Shown here: positions 21,880 through 36,090 of the stretch, piece by piece
Numbering within the stretch: position 1 is the stretch's first letter
How the letters are laid out: each line of letters begins with the position of its first letter
NCBI GenBank assembly: GCA_036583965.1
Contig: JAZBQD010000030.1
Coordinates: forward strand, 54,685,551-54,749,550
DNA length: 64,000 bases
Direction of reading: 5' to 3'
From: Prunella strophiata
Lineage: Eukaryota; Chordata; Aves; Passeriformes; Prunellidae
Notes under the pieces: generated by a model
Told to the model about the DNA's origin: nothing
The model's input: the letters and a program-made list of their open reading frames with translations, nothing else
Databases searched by the model: none
Program-made: the position numbers and the translations under genes

Positions 21880-24800
21880 TGTTCCTTTGTGGATGCTTTA
21901 GGTTTCCTCAAAGATTCAGTGACACAGAGAAAAACCTCTAGGATCCTTTCTGTTGGCTTTTCTTCCTTGCCTATTCTTCTTTTCTTCTTTGACTGTCTAC
22001 AGACAGTCTTCTAGTTCTTTTTTCCTTATTTTATGTGCTTGCATTCACTCTTAAGAGAACTCGATTCTCCTTTTCTTTCCAATAGCTATCAGCTGTGCAG
22101 GCAAAGGGTTGATCGGGCAACCTACTTTCTGTCTCTGTCTCTGTAGATTGGTTACATTGATAGAAACATTTAGTACAATGGATTTGATTTGCTATAAACT
22201 CTAATTCTACTTAAAGCTTCTTTTCCCCCTCCATTTTGATAGGATCAGGTGTATCAGCAGTCACATCCAGCACTGGAGTCTCATTGCAGTAGATACCTGG
22301 CTGCCTTTCATTAATCATACAGAAGAGAAAACAATATAAAATCAAAATAATAATTTATTTCCTCTACTACTAATTCTTCCAGATTCCAGTTGTCTTTATC
22401 CCTTGTAAAACCCATCTGATTATATATTAGAATCTTCTCCATTTTACCTGATAGGTACAAATACAACCTCCTTTATTTCTACTTCTTATTATTCATGGCA
22501 GCTATATTTTCTATGTAATTAGGAATTGTATTTTTCCCTCATAAGCATTTGGGGAGGAGAAGGACTGTATAGCTCTTTACTCTTCTTTCATTTGCTGAGC
22601 CAAAGTAGCTGGGATGGGACATGCACCATCCAAAGAGCCATTCCCTAAATTCCGATCGATCAGTCACTGAGATGACCAAAAGTGAAACAGATTGCTGATA
22701 TGCCTGCTGCTGACAGCACAAACACAAGATAGTGATGTTGCAGCAAGAGGGTCTGCGGAATCATTATGACTGGTACTGATGTATGAGATAGAAAGAAATC
22801 AGGGTGTTTCAATGTTGGGTTTGTAAGTGGCAGTCTAGAGGAAAACAGTTGTTATTATCTATCAGCTAAACTGGTTTTCAATTGAATAGTTTGGGCCTTT
22901 TTAACTTTACATGCCAAGAAATTAATAATTTGAGTACCTTTCTTAGTGCTTTCTGAAGCATTGAAAATATGAACCTGAACAGTCTATGGTGCTTTAAAAT
23001 TGTGTTTAGCATAGAGGTATTTATCTATTTGTCATGCAGCAGGAAAATTAATAATCTTCTTTGTGCACCAAAACTTTTATACTGAATGTTTTCTGAAATT
23101 TCATTATGTAGAAACCCTATGGAAGCTGTGCTGTCCAAAACATTTTTCTTTTAATGTACTGTAATGTGTGCTTGTTCAAACAAAGAAATGCTTATCTGTT
23201 GAAAAGATAGCAGTGATAAATTACTTCAGCTTTCATGCTTACCTACTGTTTTCCATTTGGCATTAAATTCCTAGTTGAATCCCAGAGGCAGATACATCTG
23301 AATTCAAAAAGTTACCTTGATGCTTTGTTTTTTAGCCAGCCCCTGTGTCCCGATGACAAAAAAAAAAGGAAATTTAGTCATCTAAACCATCTTTCTTGTA
23401 TAGCTTAAATCCCACTAGATATGAAAAGGATTGCAATTTTTACAATTTTCTCTGAACTATATTAATTTTCAGAGGCTGTACAGGACCTCTACCTTTACTG
23501 TCACAACAACAGCACTTTAGATATCAACAGTTTAAATATCAATTTAATCCAAATAGCATGCAAATTGAGCTTCCTATACTTACCCTATCTCATTATGGAT
23601 AATGCTGCATATGCTCTTTTAATCCTTTTGAAAAATTATTGACTCCTGAATAACTTTCTTTTGCTACTATAAATCATATCTTCATGGTATTTTTTCCCTG
23701 TCATTGACTTTTAAGTTCAAGGGTCTGTTTTATTTTCATCAGAAAACAAATTTCTCTCTATGCTTAACATGAAATATTCTGGGCTCTTGTTTTCCATTTT
23801 AATGGAAGTTCATCACTCTCCCCTGCCTTCTCCTCACTGAATAAGTGATACTTATGCAATGCACAAGTGGAGCATACAAAAACAGAAGAGTAAATAACAG
23901 TTCAAGAAGCTAAAAGGTAACATGACGTAAGTTAGCTGTATTTAGCATTCTGAATGTCTAAGAAAAAGTAATTGTGAACTCTTGCCTCATTTTCCAATCT
24001 TTACCATGCATCAGTTGATATAATAATTGTTATTTCCAAAATTCCAACAATGGCTTTTAAGCAGGAGATGCTGTCTGTCCTAGCTGACTCTTTAGATGTT
24101 TATCTTAATCTGCATTTTCACTGATCCATATTGCTTGCCCTCTGAAGGAGTGTAGGCATCTGCTTGTGAAAGAGGTGAAGTTTCTGACACTGCTTGAGGA
24201 GGAGAATATCCTGCCCTGGGATGAACAAACATGCACTTGACCAAACTCTTAACATCAATATGTGACAGTTTCTATCTGAGGATACATGTACTAAAATAGA
24301 ATAGTTTGGTGGGAAGGCACCTATAAAAGTTGAACTGAATAGTTGGTACTGTGCTACAAAAACCAAGATATGAACATCTCCTTTTGTAAGGTAAAATTCT
24401 GCTAGGCTCAATAATTACTCATTATTAGAATTATTATTAACATCAATACTGTTATAATTTTTGGACTTCAGCTGGGTCCTCTGCATTCCTAAAAGGATTA
24501 TTTTCAGTGTGAAATCCTACCAGGAAAGGTGCACTTTTAAATAATGAAAGTCAAGGACATTTAGTATCTTGCAGAGCTGGCTCTACAGCAATGGCAATAT
24601 TACTGTTACTTCAGGGCCATCAAAATTCAAGCCCTTCACATGTGGAAGTGCTGTCTGAAAAAATGATTTTGAAAATGCTACTTCACATTAAAAGTAGCTG
24701 GAAAAAATTGTCCCCAGGATGGTATTATCTGTATGTAGCCAGTAGTTTAATAAGGAGCTCTTCCAGACATATTCCTGCTCTTTTGAAACAAAATCTGTTT

Positions 24801-25255
24801 TCTGGAGTACATTAGCCTGCAGAGGAGAAGAAACAGGGAAGCTATTAATATGTTTTCCCATTTAACCACAAAGGCTCCTAACTCTCACTGAGAATATAGA
24901 TAGTTCTCTTTTGGCAAGCAAATGCCTGTTAAGGGCACTTTGCAGGATGCATTTGTGCTATTCTGTAATCTTGGTAGTCTGCACAAATGGGCACAATCCC
25001 CAGAAAAATGACAGCAGGTGTAGATTAATTAAATACAAGAACCACTCTGGCTTTTTTGGTAGAAGGGGAGAGCACACTAGCTCACCTCCTGCTAATGTCA
25101 AGATTGACTTTCTTTGTAAATTATTCCAGCCCTGCAGTCCTTTGCTTTGGTGAGGGCAAGATTTTGGTGGTGGGAGTTATAATTAGTGGGATTTGGCCAG
25201 GGAATACCGTCTAAGTTAACAGAGCCAGAGTGCTGCAATTATTTCTTCCCAAAGA
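21880..25255. other. Unique AT-rich sequence, nothing recognised
   Basis: A canonical octamer motif ATGCAAAT occurs near 23560 in sequence without other recognisable features. A TCATCTAAACCATCTTTCTTGTA stretch near 23378 is weakly similar to the start of an old CR1 tail, but it does not extend. Confidence 0.45.
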
Positions 25256-25283
25256 AAATATATATGTTTGTATATATGTATTT
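25256..25283. repeat. Imperfect TA-rich microsatellite
   Basis: TATATG/TATATATG-type repeat of about 28 bp. Confidence 0.8.
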
Positions 25284-28200
25284 GATTTTGTTGATAGTAT
25301 TTAGACTGGGTAATTTGAAATGTGAGCGAAGCAGGTAAGATGTATTTGGTGGAGTCTGAGATCATCCTTCTTGTGAAAAATCTTTCTGAAATTATTGCGT
25401 GGTGAGTAGAATTCAATCTATGCTATAGATAAAAGAGGCTGCTGTTTAAAAATATTTTGATGAAGCACAGACACTGTCACGTCTACATGGTATGGTGGAT
25501 TTCTTTATACTCGGAAAGTAATCCAAGCCTGTTAGAGACAAGTAAATAACCTCAAATTTTTCCGCTTCCCTTTCCTCTCTCTCTCTTTTTCTTTCCTCTG
25601 TATTGCCTGTACTGTAAAAGTGCAAAAGTCTTTGGTGTCCCTTCATGCATAGCAGTACTCAATGTGAAAGTTTTATGATGATGAAATCATCAAGAGAAAG
25701 CAAGAAACCAATTTAGCTATATTGTTATTATCATATTTTTAAAAAGTTAAGCTTTGGAGACCAGAGTTTCAGTAGACTGATAATGTATCACAGCAGTGAA
25801 GCAAGTGCTTCTTTGAGATGGTCATAGGGAAACAAAATATTCTGCCATCAGGCTCTTGCCCTCCTCCTCCCCCATCCCTAACAGCAGCACAATGTTTACT
25901 GTGGTTAGTGGCCACCTGCTTCCCTTCAAATCCTTCTCATGCAAAACACAGTCGTTTCAGAAGAGTCATTATACGTTTGGAAACAGCAAAGCCACTCTCC
26001 AAACCCCACTGATTGTATTGTATAGCAGCTCCACTGTATGCCATTACTGCTGCTTGGAAGGCTGGTAGCTACTTGGCAAGCTAAAGAAGAAGCTTCTTCC
26101 CAATAACAGTGTTTTTTCTTTCATCCCGGAGTGTGGTATTATTTTTCTAGTGGTATGATTAGGAAAGAAAATATATACAAAGCTTAAGAAATATTCCAAT
26201 GTATTTATAATACAGTATTATGATGGGAATTAAATAAAGTCACTCAAATGCTTGAGTTCATTCAAGTACTTTGGGGGCTTTTAAAAAGAAATAATTGTTG
26301 CATAGAAAGTCTTGCCTGAATAGCAATTATTTGATTAAAAGAATACTGGCCCAGGTCTTGTGCTTGGCTTTCTATGAGCTTAACCATGCAATCATTTTTT
26401 ATTGCCATTGTTGAACCTAGATGGGTTTAAATAGGGCTTCTCCCACGTAGGTTCTTTAATGCTTCTTTTAAGGAAGAGAGCACAAGTGAATTGAAATGAA
26501 ATCCAGGAACCCACATCTCAAGGAAGAGGGTGGGACGGGGTGTGAAAGGAACCCTGGAGCTGTCGGGAACGGCAGGAGCAGCATTACGCAGCAAGGAGAA
26601 CAGAGAGCTGGAGTCTTTCTGAGGATGGAAAAACAACATTCTTCCTGCTGAGAGTCCTTTGCTTTGACTGGATGCAGATGACATTCTCTCTGAACCTACT
26701 GCTGCCTACAACAATACTTCCAAATGCAGCTGGCACCCGTTCCTGCTGCCTACAAGCAGTTATAGAAAGCAAGCTGGGTTTCTAGGTTTTCTTAGACCCA
26801 CCCTACCTAAGAAATACAATTTCTTAACTGTACATAAGGAGAATAAAAACAAGGTAAATGGCAAAGCCATGCTAAAATCTTTGTGAGACTTGAAAAAACT
26901 TGTATTCTGTCAATTGAAATCTGAAGTGCTGAGAAGGAATGACATGTTGCATTGTGGCAGATCTCAACAAGGATTGAGAAAGGGTGAGCCTGTAACACTC
27001 TAGGCAAAGCTTCATGCTCCTGGAAACATTCTTGTTTTGCAAAGTGAATAGCAGCTGATTGTTAAAGCATGGTTGCTGCTGATGACAGGGAAAATGGCTA
27101 AAACTCTAAAATGTAATATAGTAGAAAGTAAGTTTTAGGAAGAATTCTGTCTGCAAAAGCCTTGTGCTATAAAATTCCTCTTGCCAAGAAAGGAACAAGG
27201 ACTTGACAGATAAAGAAATAGCAACAAACAAGCACAGCTTTTCCAGAGGTGATGGAAATATGCTCAGAGCAATGATGCAAGCCCTCAGTGATGATGGGTG
27301 TGTTGCCCATATCTTTGCCTTCCAAAGAAGTGCAGAAATACTCAGTGCAACCTTAATAGTCTGGAGAGACTTGGCAAGAATTGTCACTGAGTATTTATTT
27401 GAAATGTAGTTGCAGGGAAGTGTGAAGCAGATATTCATTTAATCTCAAGACTACAGAAAGATGTGAAAAAAACACCCCAAACAACTCAGAGGTGCAATTA
27501 TTTACCTTCAGGCATCTGATTTTTACAGGTTAAAAGAAAATAGATCTGTTTCTTGTCTATGCTGTTGGAAATTTTGCAGGGTTTATATAGAAAGTAGTCT
27601 GTTTTTCATTAAACAAATATCTTTAAACAATTTATAACAGAATTCTGAAGGATTACCACAATAGTCTATATGTGTTGACATTAAGTGATAGTGTCTGAGA
27701 AGCTGCCACCATAAGTCTCTGTTATTAGTGTTCTGTTATGTATTTGTATCGGGTCACTCCTGTACTTGGCATGTCCTGAAATGATTGCAAGATTCTTGGC
27801 CTGAAAGGAAAATATGTGAAATTACTGGGTTTTTTTCAGTAGTGGTTGGGGGAAAGACATCATTGTTTCTTTCTGGTGTTCAGGAAGAAATTAATTGAAA
27901 AGACAAAAAGAAACTTAGTTCTTCAGGAGCATGTCTGAAGATACCGTAGAAGGGCATGTTGTTCTTTTAGTTTCACATCCAGTTTTCAAAACAGCTGGAT
28001 AAATTCAGAAGTAAGGGATTTCTTTGTTACAATAAACATATAGTTAACAAAAAAACCCCAAAGTAAAAATTTAATTGATTATGCCTGCCCATCATCAATA
28101 GATGGTTCTATGAACAGGAAAAGATATTAAAGAAAAAATAGTATGAGTACTATAACTTATATTGGAATTTCACCACCACAGGTCTGCATAAAATCAATAT

Positions 28201-31200
28201 GTTTCAGCCATTCAGCTTCAGCTGTTAAGGATTTTAATGAGTCCATTCACTTTGTAGATATTCTGAGTTAGCATAAACTATTTCCTTAACATTCCTTTCA
28301 CGAGCCCAAGAGATTCGACATCCCTGGAGAAGATGTTGAACAAAGACAGGGTTTCTAGCAGAGAATCATCTGCCCATTTGCTTTGGACATCAGGCAGTAA
28401 GGTCCTGATGGTTGTTATTAGATTACCCCTGTTCAGAGTATTAAACAAGGTTAAAACTTGAGTTATTTTTTCATCTAGACACTGTGCCTCAGTGGGAAAT
28501 GGGTATGCTTATTCTGGGATAGGATTTGACCTAAATTTGTTTCTTGGTTAGATTTGCATACTGACATCTTATTTTTGAGATCTCTGAACTATCTCTTCTA
28601 TGGTCCGAAAAAAATTGCTGACTTGATTAGTGCTAGTAATTTAAATTTCAGTGTCTGACATTTCTTTGCTGATCTGTTTTGTCTGTATTGACACCAGTCA
28701 ATACTAGTGTCTCAGTAATTTCAGACTGTGTCTAGGAGGACATTTTATCTGAAAGGAGAACAAGAATTTGGAGTGGCGGGAAGTGGCTGGAACTGGACTT
28801 TAGGCTTGTCAATAGAGTGAAGGAGGGAATGAGTTTGAATGTTCAGATGCAGCTGTTGTTTCATCTTCACCATCATTATGCTGTGTGTGAAGAGTAGAAG
28901 AGGTGGAGAGACAGGTCGTTCAAAGGGAAAAAGAAACCAAGGGAAAAAGTAGAAAAGCATAGCATGGAGCAAGGTTGGGAGAATAGGTGGAACAAGTGTG
29001 CCAAGAGCAGCATAAAAACACCGGCACTTTGAATCTCTGCTCAGCACTTCAAGGCAGCTTTCTCCAGGCTAGCAATTACACATAGCTGGTTTGAGGAGCT
29101 CAAGGTAGCAATGAAGACGCCATGGCAAAGTCTTTAGTTTGGCTGTTCAGGGATCCCAGGAAAATATTTTGTATGTTGTCATGCTGATATCTATGTTACT
29201 TTGTTGTTACAACCCATACCAACCAGGAAAAACAGACTAAGGCAGTGCAGTAATGTCTCAGTGCTGCAAATGCATCTTTGTTCTCTCCTCCTTTCCACCG
29301 TTTGCTCCCCATTGCCCAAAGGCTTTTTATCCTCTGCTTCTTCTAGCAGATAAAGGTCCTTGACAAAATACGTAGCAAGGCAGACTTGCTGAAGCAGATT
29401 CTTGATCTGACATCAATCCAGCTTCAAATTTGCATATGAAAATGTAATAGGGTAATTTATCACCTTTATTCAGGTAAAGAAATAAAATTGCAGGCAGTTA
29501 ACAACCTTCATTTGTATGTTGAAAGTTTGAGGGAAGTTAGGCAGTTAGATAGCAGCACCTTTCCTTTTCTGCTGTGGATTACCCAGAGGGAGTAATCATC
29601 ATTCATAGTTTTCCACTGGCAGCTTTACCTGATACTGGCAGGTAAATCACAGAGCAGAGCATGGTGCTATCCTCTATCTTTGATACTTTCAATTGTAGCA
29701 GATCTTCAGCAAAAATCCAGTATAACCCATGCAGGACTTTCAGCATAGATTTTAAAAGTAACTAAGGAGTTTGAAAAGACTGTGCTCTATATGAGAGCGA
29801 ACAATAAAGTGAGTGTGGAGGAGGCTTCATTAAGATTGTTTGACCTATGAGCAAAACAAAGAGGAGGACGAGACAGGCTTTCCTAGTGATTTACTTTCTA
29901 TGCCTATGAATCATGGGTTTTTTTTCCTCTGTTATTGTGATTGCATTTTTTTCTCAGCACTGCTCACCCTATCATTATGGGTAGAAAATGTAAAGGGATT
30001 GTGATATTTTCTCAGCAGTGATGAAAGGAACAGGACACTTCAAGGACATGCTATAAAAGTTGTTAGGACTTCAAGATGCTGTAGCTTCTTCATGTGAAAG
30101 CACTGTGTACGATCCGTATTGGATTAATGTGAGTCATGCTGAAGGATGCTGGCTTTACCGTAAGCTGTATTGATCTCGCATATTTACTTCTTGACTTACC
30201 AGTTACATTAATTTCCCTATTTTTCCCCAGCATTTCTGGGTGAGTACACTTTTTGTAAACCCCATGGGAAGGAGCCAGACAGTTCCTGTTGGCAAAGAAT
30301 CTGGCAAAAGACATTGTTTAAATATTTGCCAAGAGCAACAGAGGCTTGTTTAAAAAATAACTGTATGTTTCAGCTATTGTCTTGAGAGGCTTATTGGAAA
30401 AGAGCAAATAAAGGTACAAAATTTTGAAATTTTTATAAAGCTCTCAAAATATTAAGGAGTATTTGCAAGATACTACAAGTTAAATATATTTTAGTGTGGT
30501 TTGATGTGGGTTGGCTTTTTCTCTATTTTGGTCGAGAGGAAGGGAAGAGAAAGCAGGAGGGGCTGTGTGCTGTGCAGTCAGTGAGAAACCTTGGAATTGG
30601 AAAGTAGAAAATGAAAAACAGCAGATGTGAAACAGTGGTTTCTGACTTCCTTCTTATGAGCACAAATGTATCAACTTAATAACATCATTTAAAATCCCTC
30701 TTTTTGGGCCATGGAAGTAAAGAACGTGGAAATAATTAGTAGCAGTCAAAACAAATCCTCAACAACTCATTTGTTGTTGGTAAAATATTTCTCCATATTG
30801 CTTTATGGTTTCTATGTGTCCAGACAAAGTATTCCCCAGACATAAGGGAACACTTCTGACATTGTATAAGATTTCCATGCAAGACTGTGATGTGGACATG
30901 GCTTTGTCACAAAGGACAAATGTTCCTCACAATGTGCAGCAGAGCTCTTTGCTGAATGAAGGGAAAGATGGAAGCCCCAGTGATACACCCCACTGCAGGC
31001 ATAGTTTTCTTTAAATATAATAATTTTAATCCAATTATACCAGCAGGTCAGAAAATTGGTGGGCTTTCATACTGGTGGTATTGTGTGAAATATTAGTTGA
31101 GCTGTGCAGCCAAATGACTAGAGAGGATTTATTTATGACAATTACTGGTGTTTTTCAGAACATCAAAGACCTAGCCAGCAGATTATGCAGCAGATGTATT

Positions 31201-33520
31201 ACATGAAGTAGAATTGATCATGATTTCCTGGATATTCAGGGATTTTGTAAAAAGGGAGAGCATAACCATTGAATAATTATGTTGTAACTACTACAGTTCT
31301 CACAGGTTTTTTTCTTCTGTTTTGTTCCTCCCTCCCATACTAGTTACCTTGATCTGGTAGAATATGAATTTTCCCTTAATAGAAGCTCTTCTCTTGGGGA
31401 GGAGAATCATCAACTCCTAATTAGCTCAGCACACTTAACATTGTGCTACCAAATATGTGGTCTGTCTAAAGGTAGATTGGTTTATCTTAAGGTTCATGTT
31501 TTTGAGCTCATGCAGCCTGAGTAGTGTTTTTCTTCAAGAGGAGCTTAGGCAGTAGGAGTGGTACAAATCTTCTCAAGCTGTGCAAGAGTGGCAGGAAACA
31601 TGGGCTGTTATCAACAGAGCAAATGCGGGTCACTCGCAGGCGGGTTGAAGGATATTCTTTCTCATTTTGTTAAAATATCTGCAAGCAGCCAGAAGCATTC
31701 TAATTTTTGCAAGTGCTGTTTTGTTAACTGAAAGAACTTAAATAAATTTTTACATATGAGCTGCAGCATGAGCTCTCAGCTCTTTTGAAGACAGCAGCTA
31801 CAGTGGATGAAGTTTGTGAGGGGTTGAGGTAGACATTATAGCACACTTAACCCATTGTTGTTGCTTTTCCATGGTGTGCCAAGACAATACTATAAACATC
31901 AACCACCTCCAAAGTGGATAAGCTTCTGTGCTGGAGTGTGAGGGTGGACACGACAGGTGAAGAAAATAAAGGCAGAAAATAAAAGCAGTTATTTGGTTTC
32001 TACACCATATGCCAGCAAAGCTGACATCAATAGGATCTCCCCACTTTTTATCAGCAGCAGTGTTAGTTTTGTGGCATCTGAGTACTACAGGACTTCAGGA
32101 GACTTGTGGCAGATTTCTGAGAAAATCTCCAACTGAGAGTAGTTTTGTTTAGGTCTTCCATGAAAAATCCACTAAACCAAAAGGCATCATTTGTGAGAAA
32201 AATTTTGTGATGTTCAGAGTGGTGGGCTCCCTACTGATAGCACTGAGTGTGGAAACAGATATTGCTCTGTTATCTGACACATTTAGTTCAGATTAAAGCA
32301 TTACACAAGTGTGAAAACAGCCCTTTTTACTGTAGAAATGTTTGAAGAATTTCTTCTGGGAAGACCTCTGAGCGAGTATGTCGTTTTCAAGGTCCTTTCA
32401 GCCTAACAAGCCTTTCTCAGCTCTGGAAAGCTTATGACAGTCAAGGGAAAAGTTGAACTGCCTTTGCCGGGATGCTGCAATAGTTGCATGAGAAATGAAA
32501 GTGGGTCATTCTGGATGTAAAATTCAATTGAAACATGTTTTGTCAGCATTGAGAGTTTTGAAGATCCATCTGTAGAGGGTGTGTCCACTTCTTCTGCCAT
32601 GACATCTGTTTGGAAGGAAGTGTAAAATTTCCTTTGTGATTCACACCAGGGCTACAGAGTTGGGAAATTCCCTCTCCTCTCATTATGTTTGGTGTCTCAC
32701 CCTTGAATGGAAAGGGCTATGGTTTGCTAAAGGTTCAAGTGAAAGTCTGCTTTTAAAAAAATATGTGAGGAATCAAATGGTAATTTCTCTTATTGTAGAT
32801 GCTGGGAAATTTAGCTCTTATTGTGACACTATTAAGATGTCTGAAAATTGTTTATTTATTAAAACACCACAGAAAGGAATATTGTGAGGCATCCTTTCCA
32901 AAGTGGGATAATGAGTAGGAAAGCAGAAGGCAAAATGCAGGAATTTATTTCAGAATCATGGATATTGTATGTTAAATATTACAGTTTATAATGGAAAAAC
33001 CTGTTATTTTAAACTACTCTTCAAAATCTCGTGGTTTGGACTAGTTAATTTTGTTTCCTGCTTGAGTTTGAACATTTCATGCCCCTTGGAAATTAGATGT
33101 TGTAACTAGTGTTCCCAGTAGTAGTGCATTAAGCTGCAAAGTGCTGGATTTCAAGCATATTAAGCAGTAAGTACTCTTGAGTTTTTATTGTTGCCACATA
33201 CCTTCTGATAGCCAGTCCCATAATCATATAATATGATGCCTCAAACTGATATGTTTATTGTTCTAAAAAGATTAATAGGCAGATGTTGACCCTGGCAGCC
33301 AGATAGAAGGGAAGATTTTCAAAGCATTAAATGTGATATTGAATTTGCTGCATTAAATGATCTGTCTTTATTTTGGCTGGGTTGCTTATCTGTTAATTGT
33401 GATCTGTAAGCCTAGTCACAAATGTTTTTTTAAAATACTGTCAGAAAGTCAAATCCAGTGTTTGCAGTCCTAGTGGGCAGAGGATAAGGGCAATCTCTTT
33501 TCTTATTGTGATATCCTGAA
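25284..33520. other. Unique sequence, nothing recognised
   Basis: Over 8 kb of AT-rich DNA with no repeat family, RNA gene or exon that I can support. Frames such as 27106-27438 (minus) and 28745-29047 (minus) have skewed composition and no splice context. An octamer-like ATTTGCAT motif occurs near 29428. Some of this is probably very old repeat DNA beyond recognition by eye. Confidence 0.5.
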
Positions 33521-33552
33521 CACTTCAAAATGCTTCTGTGCATTTTGAAGTG
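33521..33552. other. Perfect 13-bp inverted repeat (hairpin)
   Basis: CACTTCAAAATGC (33521-33533) and its exact reverse complement (33540-33552) flank a 6-nt loop, TTCTGT. The stem ends abruptly, because the bases outside it do not pair. It is too short for a typical pre-microRNA. It lies about 70 bp before a CR1. Confidence 0.97.
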
Positions 33553-33619
33553 GATACTGCTGTAAAACCCAGGTCACTTCAGTTGCTTTGAAACACAGTC
33601 TCAGAGGATTTTTGATAAT

Positions 33620-34128
33620 GTTGAGTACCGTATCCACTTCTGGGGCTCCCAGCATAAGAAGGAAATGGACCTGTTGGAGTGGTTCCAGAAGAGGCCCACA
33701 AAGATGATCAGAGAGCTGGAGCACCTCTCTGATGAAGGCAAGCAGAGGGAGTTTGGGTTCTTCAGTCTGGGGAAGAGAAGGCTGTGGAGTGACCTTCCAG
33801 CACCTTCCAGCAACTAAGGGGGTCCTACAAGAGAGCTGGAGAGGGAACTTTCATAAGGGCATGTGAACAGGACAAGGAGTAATGACCTTTAGCTGACAGA
33901 GAGCAGGTTTAGATTAAATACTAGGACGAAATTCTTTATTGTGTGGCGAGACAATGGAACAGATTGCCCAGGAAAGTTGTGGAAGCCCCATCCTTGGAAA
34001 CGTTCCAGGCCAGGTTGGATGGGGCTTTGATCAACCTGGTCCAGGGCAAGGTGTCCCTGCACATGTTGGGGAGGTTGGAACTAGATGATCTGTAAGGTCC
34101 CTTCACACCCAAACTGTTCTTTGATATA
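33620..34128 (+). mobile_element. CR1 LINE, 5'-truncated 3' end
   Basis: It begins in the CR1 block 'CCACTTCTGGGGCTCCCAGC..AGAAGGA' and continues through the 'GGAGCACCTCTC..GA.GGCAAGCAGAG' block, the AGCAGGTTTAGATTAAAT block and CAATGGAACAGATTGCCCAG. It ends with GTTGGAACTAGATGATCTGT and AAGGTCCCTTC followed by a degenerate AAACTGTTCTTTGAT end. A short CTTCCAGCAC duplication lies near 33797. The tail belongs to the 'GGAACTAGATGATCT' type, unlike the copies at 8.2, 55.9 and 58.2 kb. Confidence 0.95.
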
Positions 34129-35526
34129 TGCCCACTGAGTTAGAAAAATTGGTTCCCTCAAGGCAGAATTTTGTAGCATGGGCACAGTCTCACAGGAAAT
34201 CATCAGACCAGTCTTTTTTATCAAGTGGAGCAGCCTCTCTCTCACACTTTGCAGCTCAGATAATGGGTGGATGAAGCGCAGGACAACTGCTGAGCACATA
34301 AGCATATCTTTAAAGGCATCTATTTTGAGGAATTACAGAAAATAGAGTCTGTTTGAAATAATCTAACCAAACTAGCAAATACTCAAGTTTATCTTCTGTT
34401 GTCTGTAAAAGCAAGGAGATTAGTGTTTGCCCACAGAGGAATCACATTGGATCTGTCTTTTTAGTTGTTAAAGGATATACAGCTGGGTAGGCATATTTGT
34501 AGGGCTGAAATGAGAGAACTGTCTCTCGTTTGTTTTCTCCAGTCAAGCATAAATCTCTAATTTTAAGGGCATTCTACCCTTGGTTTAGATTTGTTTATTT
34601 TAGTTTTATAGTCTCCATTTAAAATCCATTTTAATGAGCTGTTTATGCAATGATAGTGTTTTTAATATATGTTTAGGTTTTGTGCAACTCTAAGTCAGGC
34701 AATGATGTGTGAAGAAAGCATGAATTAATAATATGGCAAAGGCAACTGGAATACCTCCAACGTAGCAGCCAAACAAGATTTTGAAGTGGATGCCTGTCTG
34801 CCCATTTGCCTGCCTCAGACCTGAGTTCCAGCTGCTGTTTCTCTCCTTAGGGGTGACTTTTCTTTTCTGGCCCTTCTTGCATCCTGAAGCCAGGTTAGGA
34901 CACCCAGCCTGGTGCATGAGTGGTATCAATGATGGCGTGGGTTTGAGTGTGGGATGAAGGCCAGGGAATGGAGCAATGCCAGGAAACCAGCATTTCTTCC
35001 CACATGCCATCATTCTGCACTTAACTCGCTCTGTATGGGTGAAGTAGAATGGTACCAAGACTCAAGTCAGCACCTGTAGTAATCAGCTCTGTAGTAATCT
35101 TTACCCAAGGCCCTAGGTGGCCAGCATGGGAACCTCTGCTGGTGTTTGAAAAGTGTTGCAAGCAAACCCAAATCCCAGAAGCATCTCCAATAAGGAACAT
35201 GGTGCATGAATATTAGCTGGGCAAAGACTTTCTGAATGCTGTGTTTGCCTGTGCCTTTTCTAATCATGGCAGATCTGCATGGGACAGTTTGGTGACCCGA
35301 GCCTTGCCATAGGGCAGGGTATGACAGGCCCTTTTCATACTCTTTATGTGTGCCTACTTCCTGACCACTCATAAGAGGCTTCATAATTTGTCTCCAGACA
35401 TACCTTGAATATAATAACAAGAATAATTAAAACTGAAATAGCAATTTGGTGCTCTGACCATCTGGGATCCAGCCTGAGAGATGAGATGTAGTACAGGCCC
35501 TAAAGCTGTTAGTAAGGTAAGCTTTC

Positions 35527-35529
<3 letters not shown>
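34129..35529. other. Unique sequence with two adjacent minus-strand open frames
   Basis: Minus frames of 117 codons (35067-35420) and 122 codons (34690-35058) lie end to end in different phases. The peptides show no domain that I recognise, and no splice or promoter signal bounds them. I leave them unannotated as genes. Confidence 0.4.

Positions 35530-35556
<27 letters not shown>
35530..35556 (+). repeat. T27 mononucleotide run
   Basis: Twenty-seven consecutive T followed by AAATTAATTTAAATGG. Confidence 0.95.
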
Positions 35557-35563
<7 letters not shown>

Positions 35564-36033
35564 TTTAAATGGCTTTTAAATGATTTTTAAATGAGTTCAT
35601 ACTCACAACAGCTTTGAAAATTTGTGTCTTGCCGGTGGGATCTGACTGCTGCTTCTACTGCTGTGCCTCAGTTGGATTCCCAGCTGGAAAAACCAAACCT
35701 CTGAATCAGCTGGGTGCAACCTCAACACAGTGATAAAGGAAAGTGAATAAATAGTTGGAAGCTTTTCTAAACATCATTTAGAGAATCCCTTTTCTAATAT
35801 ATGAACCCCAGGGAGAAAGGAAAACAGGGAGGAAGAGAATATTACATTTGCTTTATTAGTGTAGTGTATGATGGCTCTGTTACTTGCTTGAAAAGAGGAT
35901 GATGAGAAGTATTGAGTGCATGAAGTTAAAGCTGATGGAAGTGTTTTATGGAATATCACTTGCTAGCAAGGTTTTCTATTCTCTTTGTAGAATTTTTCTG
36001 TTCTCCTTTTCAGCCTGGAAAGGCTGGGTTGGA
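35557..36033. other. Unique sequence, nothing recognised
   Basis: AT-rich unique DNA between a T run and a microsatellite. Confidence 0.5.
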
Positions 36034-36090
36034 TTTTATTCTTCTTATTCTTCTTATTCTTCTTTATTATTACTTTATTTATTATTATTA
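36034..36090 (+). repeat. TTA/TTC trinucleotide microsatellite
   Basis: Compound array of TTATTC and TTCTTA units grading into TTA units, about 57 bp. Confidence 0.9.

Noticed and set aside
34690..35420. Two adjacent minus frames as one broken gene
   Set aside because: They are in different phases, share no recognisable domain, and no repeat or retrocopy signature joins them.
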